Origin: an uncultured Clostridium sp.
GTDB taxonomy: Bacteria; Bacillota; Clostridia; Lachnospirales; Lachnospiraceae
Length of the DNA stretch: 7,070 nucleotides
Assembly: GCA_905192625.1 (NCBI GenBank)
Contig: CAJJLI010000102.1
Span: 1 to 7,070, forward strand
Reading direction: 5' to 3'
Shown here: positions 1 to 5,825 of the stretch, in pieces
Layout of the letters: each line of letters begins with the position of its first letter
How positions within the stretch are numbered: the first letter of the stretch is position 1
Notes under the pieces: model-generated
The model's database searches: none
The model's input: the letters and a program-made list of their open reading frames with translations, nothing else
Told to the model about the DNA's origin: nothing
Translations under genes and position numbers: made by a program

Positions 1-569
1 ACGATTTCCCCATCGCTGTTGATAAAATACGTAACTGGTATGCTATATACTGCATATTTGAATGCAGCATCTAAGTTCGTGTCATAATACACTGGGAATG
101 TATATTGATTACTTTCAATAAATTCACTTGCTTTTTCTACGGTTTCTTGATATCCATCGGCTAAATTCAACATTATAAATTGAACCTCTTCACCGAGTTC
201 ATCATATAAGGTCTGAAAATGAGGCATCTCGTATTGACAAGGACTACACCAACTTGCCCAGAAGTTAAGTACAATCGGTTTTCCATAGAAATCAGACAAT
301 TTCACTTCGTTTCCATCGATATCCGTTGCAGTAAAATCTATTGCTTTTTCTAACTCTTTTTCTGTATCTTCCGTGCCCTGACCATCTAAACTTTCATTCC
401 CCTGATCCACGGCATCTTCCTTGCCATTTTCTTTTAATTCATCTTCTTTTAGTTGTTCTTCTTTTTTCTTCTGTTCGTAACTATCACTTAGCTTATTATA
501 AGCGACATATGCAACTACAATTAATAGTAGTAGGCCGATTGCTAATACTAAGGTTCTTGTTTTTTTCAT
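1..569 (-). CDS. TlpA/ResA-family membrane-anchored thioredoxin-like protein (3' end outside window)
   Basis: This is a thiol-disulfide oxidoreductase of the TlpA/ResA family, expected to act outside the membrane and reduce disulfides in exported proteins. About 190 residues are visible and the C-terminus is cut off by the window edge. Residues 4-24 form one hydrophobic segment after MKKTR with no lipobox cysteine, so it is probably a membrane-anchored signal anchor rather than a lipoprotein. Residues 31-76 are a Lys/Glu/Asp/Gly/Gln-rich linker, perhaps a spacer through the cell wall. The thioredoxin fold starts near residue 77 and has the redox motif WCSPC (Cys108, Cys111) and the cis-proline loop SIPVTYF (Pro178). 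The ATG at 569 has an AGAGG site six bases upstream. It lies 111 bases downstream of ccdA on the same strand, so electrons probably come from CcdA. Its exact client is unknown. Haem maturation (ResA role) is less likely in an anaerobe than repair of surface proteins, which is inference. Confidence 0.9.
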   Translation of the reverse strand, partial: MKKTRTLVLAIGLLLLIVVAYVAYNKLSDSYEQKKKEEQLKEDELKENGKEDAVDQGNESLDGQGTEDTEKELEKAIDFTATDIDGNEVKLSDFYGKPIVLNFWASWCSPCQYEMPHFQTLYDELGEEVQFIMLNLADGYQETVEKASEFIESNQYTFPVYYDTNLDAAFKYAVYSIPVTYFINSDGEI

Positions 570-580
570 TTTCAACCTCT

Positions 581-697
581 TTCTATTCAATTTTAAAGAC
601 TGATAACTTACTTAACACGTTCTATTGATTTTTATAGACTGATAACTCACTTAACATTTCCTATTCATTATAAAAATTGATTACTTGCTTAATAAAG
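581..697. repeat. Three tandem copies of a 39-bp repeat between ccdA and the thioredoxin gene
   Basis: Copies lie at 581-619, 620-658 and about 659-697. The first two match at 33 of 39 positions. The third is diverged and needs a one-base gap. All share a core like CTGATAACTTACTTAA on the plus strand. The third copy includes the stop codon and last few codons of ccdA, so the other two look like duplications of the gene end plus its spacer. On the transcribed (minus) strand the array ends right where the ribosome binding site of the thioredoxin gene begins. No strong hairpin was seen in a unit. Slippage during replication is the simplest origin, and any regulatory role is unproven. Confidence 0.8.
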
Positions 698-1349
698 ACA
701 ACAACATCCCCAAACGTCCTGTCATCATTAAAATTCCGATTACAATTAGTAAACCACCAGATATCGTCTGTATCGTTTGATAATTGCGTTTTATAAATCC
801 AAACATGCCTTTTAATCGTTCAATTAAAACTGCGGATATTACAAATGGAACCCCAAGTCCTATGGAATAAAGTAATAACATAAGTATTCCTTTGCCTGCT
901 CCTCCGCTTTGTGTTGCAAGCATTAAGGCAGATCCTAAAAATGCCCCCACACACGGTGTCCATCCAATGGAAAATATAATTCCAAATAAGACGGATGAGA
1001 AAAATCCCTGTCCTAATTTCTCCATGCTAAATTGTTTTCCATGGAAATTTGGAATTTTAATTAGATTCATAAAATTAAGTCCAAATAGTATCATGATAAT
1101 ACCTAGAACCACGTTCACGATCTTTTGATATTCCCATAAAACTTTACCAGCAAATCCTGCAAATGCTCCAAGTGCTACAAAGACAACGGTAAATCCTAAT
1201 ACAAATCCTAGTGCGTTCCGGATTGTCTTAGATTTTGCTTCCGCTTCCTTTTGCCCTGCAAAATAGGATATGTAAATCGGCAGCATTGGTAACAAACAAG
1301 GGGAAATAAATGTTATAATTCCCTCTAAAAATACGATAATATACTCCAT
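681..1349 (-). CDS. ccdA: CcdA-family cytochrome c biogenesis / thiol-redox membrane protein
   Basis: CcdA is the short six-helix relative of the DsbD membrane domain. It takes electrons from cytoplasmic thioredoxin and passes them across the membrane to extracytoplasmic thioredoxin-like proteins. The 222-residue product has the family length and is hydrophobic throughout. The two family cysteines are visible: Cys18 in FISPCLLPMLPIY (helix 1) and Cys133 in GWTPCVGAFLGSA (helix 4), both followed or preceded by the conserved prolines. An in-frame ATG exists 48 bases further upstream (1397). I prefer the ATG at 1349 because AAGGAG sits six bases before it, because the peptide then starts directly with the first helix, and because the predicted -10 box (1381-1386) would lie inside the longer version. 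The next gene downstream is a TlpA-like thioredoxin, the expected partner. Confidence in the family is high. Confidence 0.95.
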   Translation of the reverse strand: MEYIIVFLEGIITFISPCLLPMLPIYISYFAGQKEAEAKSKTIRNALGFVLGFTVVFVALGAFAGFAGKVLWEYQKIVNVVLGIIMILFGLNFMNLIKIPNFHGKQFSMEKLGQGFFSSVLFGIIFSIGWTPCVGAFLGSALMLATQSGGAGKGILMLLLYSIGLGVPFVISAVLIERLKGMFGFIKRNYQTIQTISGGLLIVIGILMMTGRLGMLLSLLSK

Positions 1350-1355
1350 TCCTTT

Positions 1356-1361
1356 CTCCTT
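1356..1361 (-). promoter_or_regulatory. Ribosome binding site of ccdA (decides the start)
   Basis: AAGGAG on the minus strand is followed by six bases and then the ATG at 1349. No comparable site precedes the in-frame ATG at 1397. This fixes the 222-residue form of CcdA. Confidence 0.85.
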
Positions 1362-1380
1362 CGCTCTTGTTTTAGATATC

Positions 1381-1422
1381 ATTATACATGTTTCCAAATG
1401 GTGGAACTGTGACTAAGTCACA
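1381..1422 (-). promoter_or_regulatory. Predicted ccdA promoter with Crp/Fnr-like palindrome
   Basis: Seen in the sequence: a perfect TATAAT on the minus strand at 1386-1381, and a perfect 15-bp inverted repeat at 1408-1422 (TGTGACT, one centre base, AGTCACA). A start of transcription about seven bases after the -10 box, near 1374, would put the palindrome centre at about -41 and leave a leader of roughly 25 bases with the ribosome binding site. The -35 position (CAGTTC with a 17-base spacer) does not resemble TTGACA. Known: Crp/Fnr-family activators bind TGTGA...TCACA half-sites, and class II sites sit at -41.5. Odd: the half-sites are separated by five bases, not the usual six, so another dimeric regulator, including a repressor, remains possible. 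Confidence 0.6.
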
Positions 1423-1502
1423 AAAGTTTTCTTGTAGTCTAACATCTAGTAGTTGGAAAATCAATAATTTTATGTTAACTGAGAATTTAAGAGCATTATT
1501 TC

Positions 1503-1808
1503 GTGAAACAATTGGGATATGATTACCGCGGTCCGCAGTACGGAAGTGTTACCTATCATTTGTTTGTATTAAAAGACGCAAATCAACTTTCCTTAAGGCA
1601 TATCCATTGTTATGATGTCCAGAACAATGGGTTTCTTCAATTGGTTGGATTTCGTGACTATCTAAATTCACATCCAGATGTGGCAAGGAACTATGCTAAA
1701 TTAAAGAAAGAACTTGCAGCTCAGTATCCGGATAATAGAGTTGCCTACACAAAAGGTAAGAACGATTTTATTCAAGGTATTTACTTACTATTGGATAACC
1801 ATATGTAG
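1503..1808 (+). CDS. GrpB/UPF0157-family protein, N-terminally truncated (probable gene remnant)
   Basis: The 101-residue reading frame matches only the C-terminal part of the GrpB (UPF0157) family, a nucleotidyltransferase-like fold of unknown cellular role. Recognisable blocks are LGYDYRG (4-10), HIHCYD (33-38), FRDYLNSHPDVARNY (50-64), LKKELA (67-72) and AYTKGKNDFI (81-90). Family members are usually about 170 residues or more and carry an N-terminal block of the GSTSVPGLxAKPxxDI type, which is absent here. An in-frame TAA lies at 1488-1490, and I saw no remnant of the missing block in the three plus-strand frames just upstream. The GTG at 1503 is the only plausible start. It corresponds to an interior position of the family, and the only nearby Shine-Dalgarno-like bases are a weak AAGAG at 1489-1493. 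The gene is probably decayed by a 5' deletion. A short functional protein cannot be excluded. It runs divergently from ccdA and convergently to the sugar operon. Confidence 0.7.
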   Translation: MKQLGYDYRGPQYGSVTYHLFVLKDANQLSLRHIHCYDVQNNGFLQLVGFRDYLNSHPDVARNYAKLKKELAAQYPDNRVAYTKGKNDFIQGIYLLLDNHM

Positions 1809-1824
1809 ATAGCCATATGTAGAA
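1797..1824 (+). repeat. Short tandem duplication (2 x 14 bp) over the GrpB stop codon
   Basis: Units at 1797-1810 and 1811-1824 agree at 12 of 14 positions and share CCATATGTAGA. The first unit contains the last codon and the TAG stop of the GrpB fragment, so the second looks like a local duplication of the gene end. No function is apparent. Confidence 0.6.
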
Positions 1825-1841
1825 CTAAGAACATAATTAAG

Positions 1842-1898
1842 AAGCCATCGTACATAGAGTTGTTGTTTTAACTCTCTGCTCGATGGCTTTTTATTTAT
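1842..1898 (+). terminator. Rho-independent terminator after the GrpB fragment
   Basis: AAGCCATCG (1842-1850) pairs perfectly with CGATGGCTT (1881-1889). Inside it AGAGTT (1856-1861) pairs with AACTCT (1870-1875) around an eight-base loop, with a five-by-five internal loop between the two stems. The hairpin is followed by TTTTTATTTAT. On the opposite strand the bases after the hairpin are only moderately T-rich, so it may give weak termination for the convergent sugar operon as well. Confidence 0.85.
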
Positions 1899-2110
1899 AC
1901 TATATTTTCAATACTTTAATTAAATAGATTAATAATTAATTCTATACTTTGATTTTATAGACAATAGCATAATTTTAGATTCAAAGCTTAGTTTTAAATT
2001 CTATACTTTGATTTTAAAATCATATTTTAGTTTAAAATTATAATTCGATATCGTTTAATATTGTTAATAATTATACAGTATTTAAAATCGATACCCATAT
2101 ACCAAATATC
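1899..2110. other. AT-rich non-coding spacer between convergent genes, with a 20-bp direct repeat
   Basis: I see no gene or RNA here. AATTCTATACTTTGATTTTA occurs twice without mismatch, at 1938-1957 and 1997-2016, 59 bases apart. The second copy overlaps a 12-bp palindrome, GATTTTAAAATC (2010-2021), and another palindrome, CGATATCG, lies at 2046-2053. None has a GC-rich stem or T-run that would make a convincing terminator for the kinase gene ending at 2111. The stretch looks like ordinary low-GC spacer with repeat wear. Confidence 0.6.
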
Positions 2111-3709
2111 TTATCTAAAATTCTCTACCGCTGCTCTCTCAATTGCAAGACCGTTGGTATAATGTTTCATAAACGCTCTTACACCTTCTACATCCTTTGC
2201 CTCTGGCTCAATTGTGCTACCAGTCATATCGGTAAAGATCTTATTGGATAAGAACATATCGAGGGTTTCTCCTTCTTCTTTGTTCACTAGGTAAGCTGCT
2301 AATAATGCCATTCCCCATGCGCCACCTTCACCAGCTGTATCCATTACGGTCACTGGAGTTTCCATAACAGCTGCCATGATTTTTTGTCCAACCACAGGTG
2401 TTTTAAATAATCCACCATGGCCAAGAACCTGCTCAATTGCAACGCCTTCCTCTTTTAGAAGAATATCAAGACCAACTTTCATTGCTCCTAATGCTGTGAT
2501 TAAATGTACACGCATAAAATTCGCCAAGTTAAATTTGCTATCTGGCATACGAACAAATAAAGGTCTTCCTTCTTCTAGCCCTGTAATATGTTCTCCTGAT
2601 AAATATCCATAGGATAATAAACCACCACAGTCTGCATCTCCTTCTAACGCCTTATTATATAAAGTTTGATACAACTGGTTCATATCCACTTTAATTCCCA
2701 TTGCTTCATTGTACTCTTTAAAAAGATTTACCCAAGCATTTAAATCCGAAGTGCAGTTATTGCTGTGTACCATGGCAACCATATCTCCTGCTGGTGTTGT
2801 TACAAGGTCAATTTCTTTATGTAATTTCGTAAGTGCCTTCTCTAATACAATCATTGCAAACACTGACGTACCTGCAGATACGTTTCCTGTTCTTACTTTT
2901 ACACTATTGGTTGCAACCATACCAGTTCCAGCATCCCCTTCTGGTGGGCACATTGGTATTCCAGCTTGCAAGGTTCCCGTTGGATCTAATAATTTTGCAC
3001 CTTCACTTGTAAGAACACCTGCATCCTCACCTGCTACCAGTGCTTTTGGTAATATCTCTTCTAGTTTCCAAGAGAAATTTCGATCCTCTATTTTATCATT
3101 GAAGGCTTTAACTTTGTCAAAGTCATAATCTCTCTTTGTCGCATCCACTGGGAACATTCCGGCAACATCACCGATACCGAGTACTTTTTCACCAGTTAAC
3201 TTCCAATGAACATATGCTTCTAAAGTTGTTATGTAATCAATATTCGCTACGTGCTCTTCTCCATTTAAAATGGCTTGGTACAAGTGCGCAATGCTCCATC
3301 GCTGTGGTATGTTATATTGGAAAGTTTCCGTTAACTCTTCTGCTGCTTGCTCTGTTATTGTATTACGCCAAGTACGAAATGGTACTAAAAGCTCACCAGT
3401 TTTATCAAATGGCATATATCCATGCATCATTGCACTGACACCAATGGCACCGATGGTTGTTAACTCAACATCATATTTCTCTTTCACATCAAGCACTAAT
3501 TTATGGTAACTATCTTTGATTCCTGCCCAGATTGCTTCTAGAGAATACGTCCATATTCCATTTACAAGCTGATTCTCCCAATCATGTCCTCCAAGAGCGA
3601 TTGGCTCATAATCTTCACCGATTAATACTGCCTTAATACGTGTGGAACCAAGTTCAATTCCTAATGCTGTTTTTCCCTGCAAAATACTATTTACTATTTT
3701 TTCTTTCAT
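2111..3709 (-). CDS. FGGY-family carbohydrate kinase (AraK-like, possible L-ribulokinase)
   Basis: This cytoplasmic enzyme is expected to phosphorylate a sugar or ketose with ATP. The 532-residue length and two-domain actin-like layout fit the FGGY family. Visible motifs are the first phosphate loop [13 protein letters not shown] (19-31), sugar-site elements SAMMHGY (92-98) and FRTWRN (111-116), the GDAGTG segment with the likely catalytic Asp259, the second phosphate loop [10 protein letters not shown] (273-282), the adenosine segment [10 protein letters not shown] (429-438) and the [12 protein letters not shown] segment (461-472). AAGGAGG lies six bases before the ATG. It is the last gene of the transporter operon, 23 bases after the YjfF-like permease, so its substrate is probably derived from the imported sugar. 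From memory the sequence resembles clostridial kinases often labelled xylulokinase, and the non-classical ribulokinase AraK of Clostridium acetobutylicum. Substrate specificity is not readable from the sequence, so I assign no symbol. Confidence 0.9.
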   Translation of the reverse strand: MKEKIVNSILQGKTALGIELGSTRIKAVLIGEDYEPIALGGHDWENQLVNGIWTYSLEAIWAGIKDSYHKLVLDVKEKYDVELTTIGAIGVSAMMHGYMPFDKTGELLVPFRTWRNTITEQAAEELTETFQYNIPQRWSIAHLYQAILNGEEHVANIDYITTLEAYVHWKLTGEKVLGIGDVAGMFPVDATKRDYDFDKVKAFNDKIEDRNFSWKLEEILPKALVAGEDAGVLTSEGAKLLDPTGTLQAGIPMCPPEGDAGTGMVATNSVKVRTGNVSAGTSVFAMIVLEKALTKLHKEIDLVTTPAGDMVAMVHSNNCTSDLNAWVNLFKEYNEAMGIKVDMNQLYQTLYNKALEGDADCGGLLSYGYLSGEHITGLEEGRPLFVRMPDSKFNLANFMRVHLITALGAMKVGLDILLKEEGVAIEQVLGHGGLFKTPVVGQKIMAAVMETPVTVMDTAGEGGAWGMALLAAYLVNKEEGETLDMFLSNKIFTDMTGSTIEPEAKDVEGVRAFMKHYTNGLAIERAAVENFR

Positions 3710-3732
3710 GGTTGCCCTCCTTATGTCTTTCC

Positions 3733-4770
3733 TTATTTTTTCTTTTCTTTTGCCTTAGCAAATAAACTCTGCAAAATAATAAAGAATGCGAGTAGAGTAG
3801 CAATCGTAATCCTAGTCCACCACGAGGATAAGGTTCCTTGGAAGGTAATAAAGGTTTCGATTGTACCTTTAATTAATACCCCAAACAAACTTCCAAAGAC
3901 ATTTCCAACACCGCCGGTTAGCAAGGTACCTCCAATGACTGAGGATGCAATGGCTTCCATTTCTAGCCCCCTTGCCTGTTCTACGAAACCAGCACAAGTA
4001 TTTAGGCTAAACAAAAAGCCACCTAAAGTACATAAAAATCCATTTATCCCATAAACAAATAGTTTTGTACGTCTTACATTTAATCCCATCATCAAGGCAG
4101 ATTGCTCATTACCTCCTACAGCATAAATAGTACGACCAAATTTAGTAAATTTCAATAGTAAAAACACAAATAGTAAAATTAATATGGCAATAATAACGCT
4201 TGGGTAAATAAAAGGGTAAATTGTGATTCCTTTTTTATTGACGGTACCACCAAGAAACGGAAGATTCACTTTATATTTTGCCCATCGCAAAAAGGTTTCA
4301 TTTTTAATACTAATCATTTCTTGACTAATCATAGCGGTCATGCCTCTAGCAAAGAACATCCCCGCTAAGGTGACGATAAATGGTTGTATTTTAAGATAGG
4401 AAATAAAAAATCCCTGTATTAAACCGAAAATCACTCCAACAATTAATACAATAATGAGTGCAGGTACCGCTCCAATCCCTTTTTGCTCCATCATATAGGC
4501 TAATAGCATGCAAGTAAGAGCTACTACAGACCCAACCGAGATATCAATTCCACCGTTAATCATAACCATCGTCATACCAGTTGCAATTACAATCAGTCCA
4601 GCATTTGAAACAAATAGATTTAAAAACACCTGAGGTTTTGTAAACCCTTCCTCTTTAAAAATAACCATTCCGGTGATATACATAATGAAAAACAAACCGA
4701 TTGTTATTAATAATAAATAAGTACTTCCATCCATCCTACGAAACTTCTTCATTTTTTTAAGAATGATCAT
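3733..4770 (-). CDS. yjfF: YjfF-like sugar ABC transporter permease
   Basis: This is one of the two membrane subunits of a furanose-type sugar importer. It belongs to the BPD_transp_2 family (Rbs/Ytf type) and is a multi-helix protein of 345 residues. Features include GGIDISVGS (73-81), [17 protein letters not shown] (127-143), the cytoplasmic loop [13 protein letters not shown] (218-230) and [19 protein letters not shown] (279-297). The C-terminal [12 protein letters not shown] (310-321) closely matches E. coli YjfF and separates it from ribose permeases. The frame is open to an ATG at 4797, but the ATG at 4770 is better: it overlaps the stop of the preceding gene as ATGA, and GAGGTG lies just upstream. 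The longer form would add nine mostly charged residues and overlap its neighbour by 31 bases. The two permeases are distinct in sequence and probably form a heterodimer. Confidence 0.93.
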   Translation of the reverse strand: MIILKKMKKFRRMDGSTYLLLITIGLFFIMYITGMVIFKEEGFTKPQVFLNLFVSNAGLIVIATGMTMVMINGGIDISVGSVVALTCMLLAYMMEQKGIGAVPALIIVLIVGVIFGLIQGFFISYLKIQPFIVTLAGMFFARGMTAMISQEMISIKNETFLRWAKYKVNLPFLGGTVNKKGITIYPFIYPSVIIAILILLFVFLLLKFTKFGRTIYAVGGNEQSALMMGLNVRRTKLFVYGINGFLCTLGGFLFSLNTCAGFVEQARGLEMEAIASSVIGGTLLTGGVGNVFGSLFGVLIKGTIETFITFQGTLSSWWTRITIATLLAFFIILQSLFAKAKEKKK

Positions 4771-5825
4771 CCTGTCACCTCGCTTTTTTTGCTCCATGTC
4801 GCGCTGCGCTTTTTCATGAATTTATGAAATTCTTGTGACTGTAATGTTACAATGATAACTACCACGATAGCTTTATATACAGGAATCTGATCTGGTGAAA
4901 CGCTCATTGCATACAAGGTTGTGCTTAATGCTTGAATGGTATAAGCACCGATAACACTTCCGATTAAGGAAAACTTACCGCCGCTTAAACTATTTCCACC
5001 GAGGGCTACTGCTAGTATCGCATCCAGTTCTAGATTTAATCCTATATTATTTGCATCTGCCGAATAGATTCTTGAGGATGCTACTAGACCCGCTATTCCT
5101 GCGCAAAGGCCACAAAATACATATACAAAGAAAGTAATTTTACCTGATTTAATTCCAACAAGCCTTGACGCTTTTGCGTTGATTCCAACGGATTGAATAT
5201 ACAGACCTAGCGTTGTTTTCTTTAATATAAAATGCGTTAAGAGTACTACAAATAATGCTGCAAAGATAGGTGTTGGTATTGGTATTTTAGGGATGCTTGC
5301 CCCCAACATTTTATAAGAATCTACTCGGATATAAGTAATTTGCCCCTTTGTAATTAATTGTGCAATACCTCTGCCTGCGGTGAATAAAATTAAGGTTGCT
5401 ACCATCGGTTGTATTTTCATTTTTGCAACTAAAAATCCATTAAAACAGCCACATAATACCCCTGCTAACATCGCAGCAATTACACCAAACAGATACGGGT
5501 TTTGAAACTCATTTACCGTCTGTTGTCCTCCCGCTAAAATATAGCAGCATATCGCTCCTGCAACCGACATTACTGCTCCTACTGAAATATCTGTCCCTCC
5601 AGATGCGGCTACAACTAGGGTCATTCCAACTGCAAGGATTACCAAATCACTGGCACGATTTATTACATCAATGATATAGCCATATAGAACACCATTTTTA
5701 ATGCTAACTTCAAAAAAGCCTGGTGTTTTTATTAGATTGGATAGAAGAACCAATATTAGGCAAAATATCGGTAAGAACAATCGATAGGAAGTTACTTTTT
5801 TTATGATACTTAACATCTTATTCAT
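4767..5825 (-). CDS. ytfT: YtfT-like sugar ABC transporter permease
   Basis: This is the partner membrane subunit of the importer, 352 residues, BPD_transp_2 family, with hydrophobic helices throughout. Recognisable blocks are LAVGMTLVVAASGGTDISVGAVMS (64-87 region), KIQPMVATLILFTAGRGIAQLIT (137-159 region), VGINAKASRLVGI (213-225), SADANNIGLNLELDAILAV (255-273) and LGGNSLSGGKFSLIGSVIGA (275-294). The RGIAQLIT and ADANN...LELDAILAV blocks match E. coli YtfT. A GTG at 5834 could extend it by three residues, but that start would overlap the AGGAGG site; the ATG at 5825 sits eight bases after it. The start overlaps the ATPase gene by eight bases. Oddity: the usual GGIDLSVG reads GGTDISVG here (Thr78), while the sister permease keeps Ile. 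Confidence 0.93.
   Translation of the reverse strand: MNKMLSIIKKVTSYRLFLPIFCLILVLLSNLIKTPGFFEVSIKNGVLYGYIIDVINRASDLVILAVGMTLVVAASGGTDISVGAVMSVAGAICCYILAGGQQTVNEFQNPYLFGVIAAMLAGVLCGCFNGFLVAKMKIQPMVATLILFTAGRGIAQLITKGQITYIRVDSYKMLGASIPKIPIPTPIFAALFVVLLTHFILKKTTLGLYIQSVGINAKASRLVGIKSGKITFFVYVFCGLCAGIAGLVASSRIYSADANNIGLNLELDAILAVALGGNSLSGGKFSLIGSVIGAYTIQALSTTLYAMSVSPDQIPVYKAIVVVIIVTLQSQEFHKFMKKRSATWSKKSEVTG
4776..4781 (-). promoter_or_regulatory. Ribosome binding site of the YjfF-like permease (decides the start)
   Basis: GAGGTG on the minus strand, inside the last codons of the preceding permease gene, is followed by five bases and the ATG at 4770. The ATGA overlap of stop and start suggests translational coupling of the two permeases. 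Confidence 0.75.

Noticed and set aside
341..628. Plus-strand open frame opposite the thioredoxin gene
   Set aside because: It is antisense to the linker of a well-supported gene, has a low-complexity Leu/Phe/His-rich product and no family resemblance.
1350..1397. Sixteen-residue N-terminal extension of CcdA
   Set aside because: It is polar, has no ribosome binding site, overlaps the predicted -10 box and is not expected in the family. The ATG at 1349 has a good AAGGAG.
1453..1480. Plus-strand promoter TTGGAA / TTAACT for the GrpB fragment
   Set aside because: Both boxes match the consensus weakly and the spacing is 16 bases. In DNA this AT-rich such pairs are common, so I do not call it.
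2010..2021. GATTTTAAAATC palindrome as terminator of the kinase operon
   Set aside because: The stem is only AT pairs apart from one end pair, has no loop and is not followed by a T-run on the minus strand.
2376..3509. Several plus-strand open frames opposite the kinase gene
   Set aside because: They mirror a fully supported FGGY kinase, overlap one another and show no domain features.
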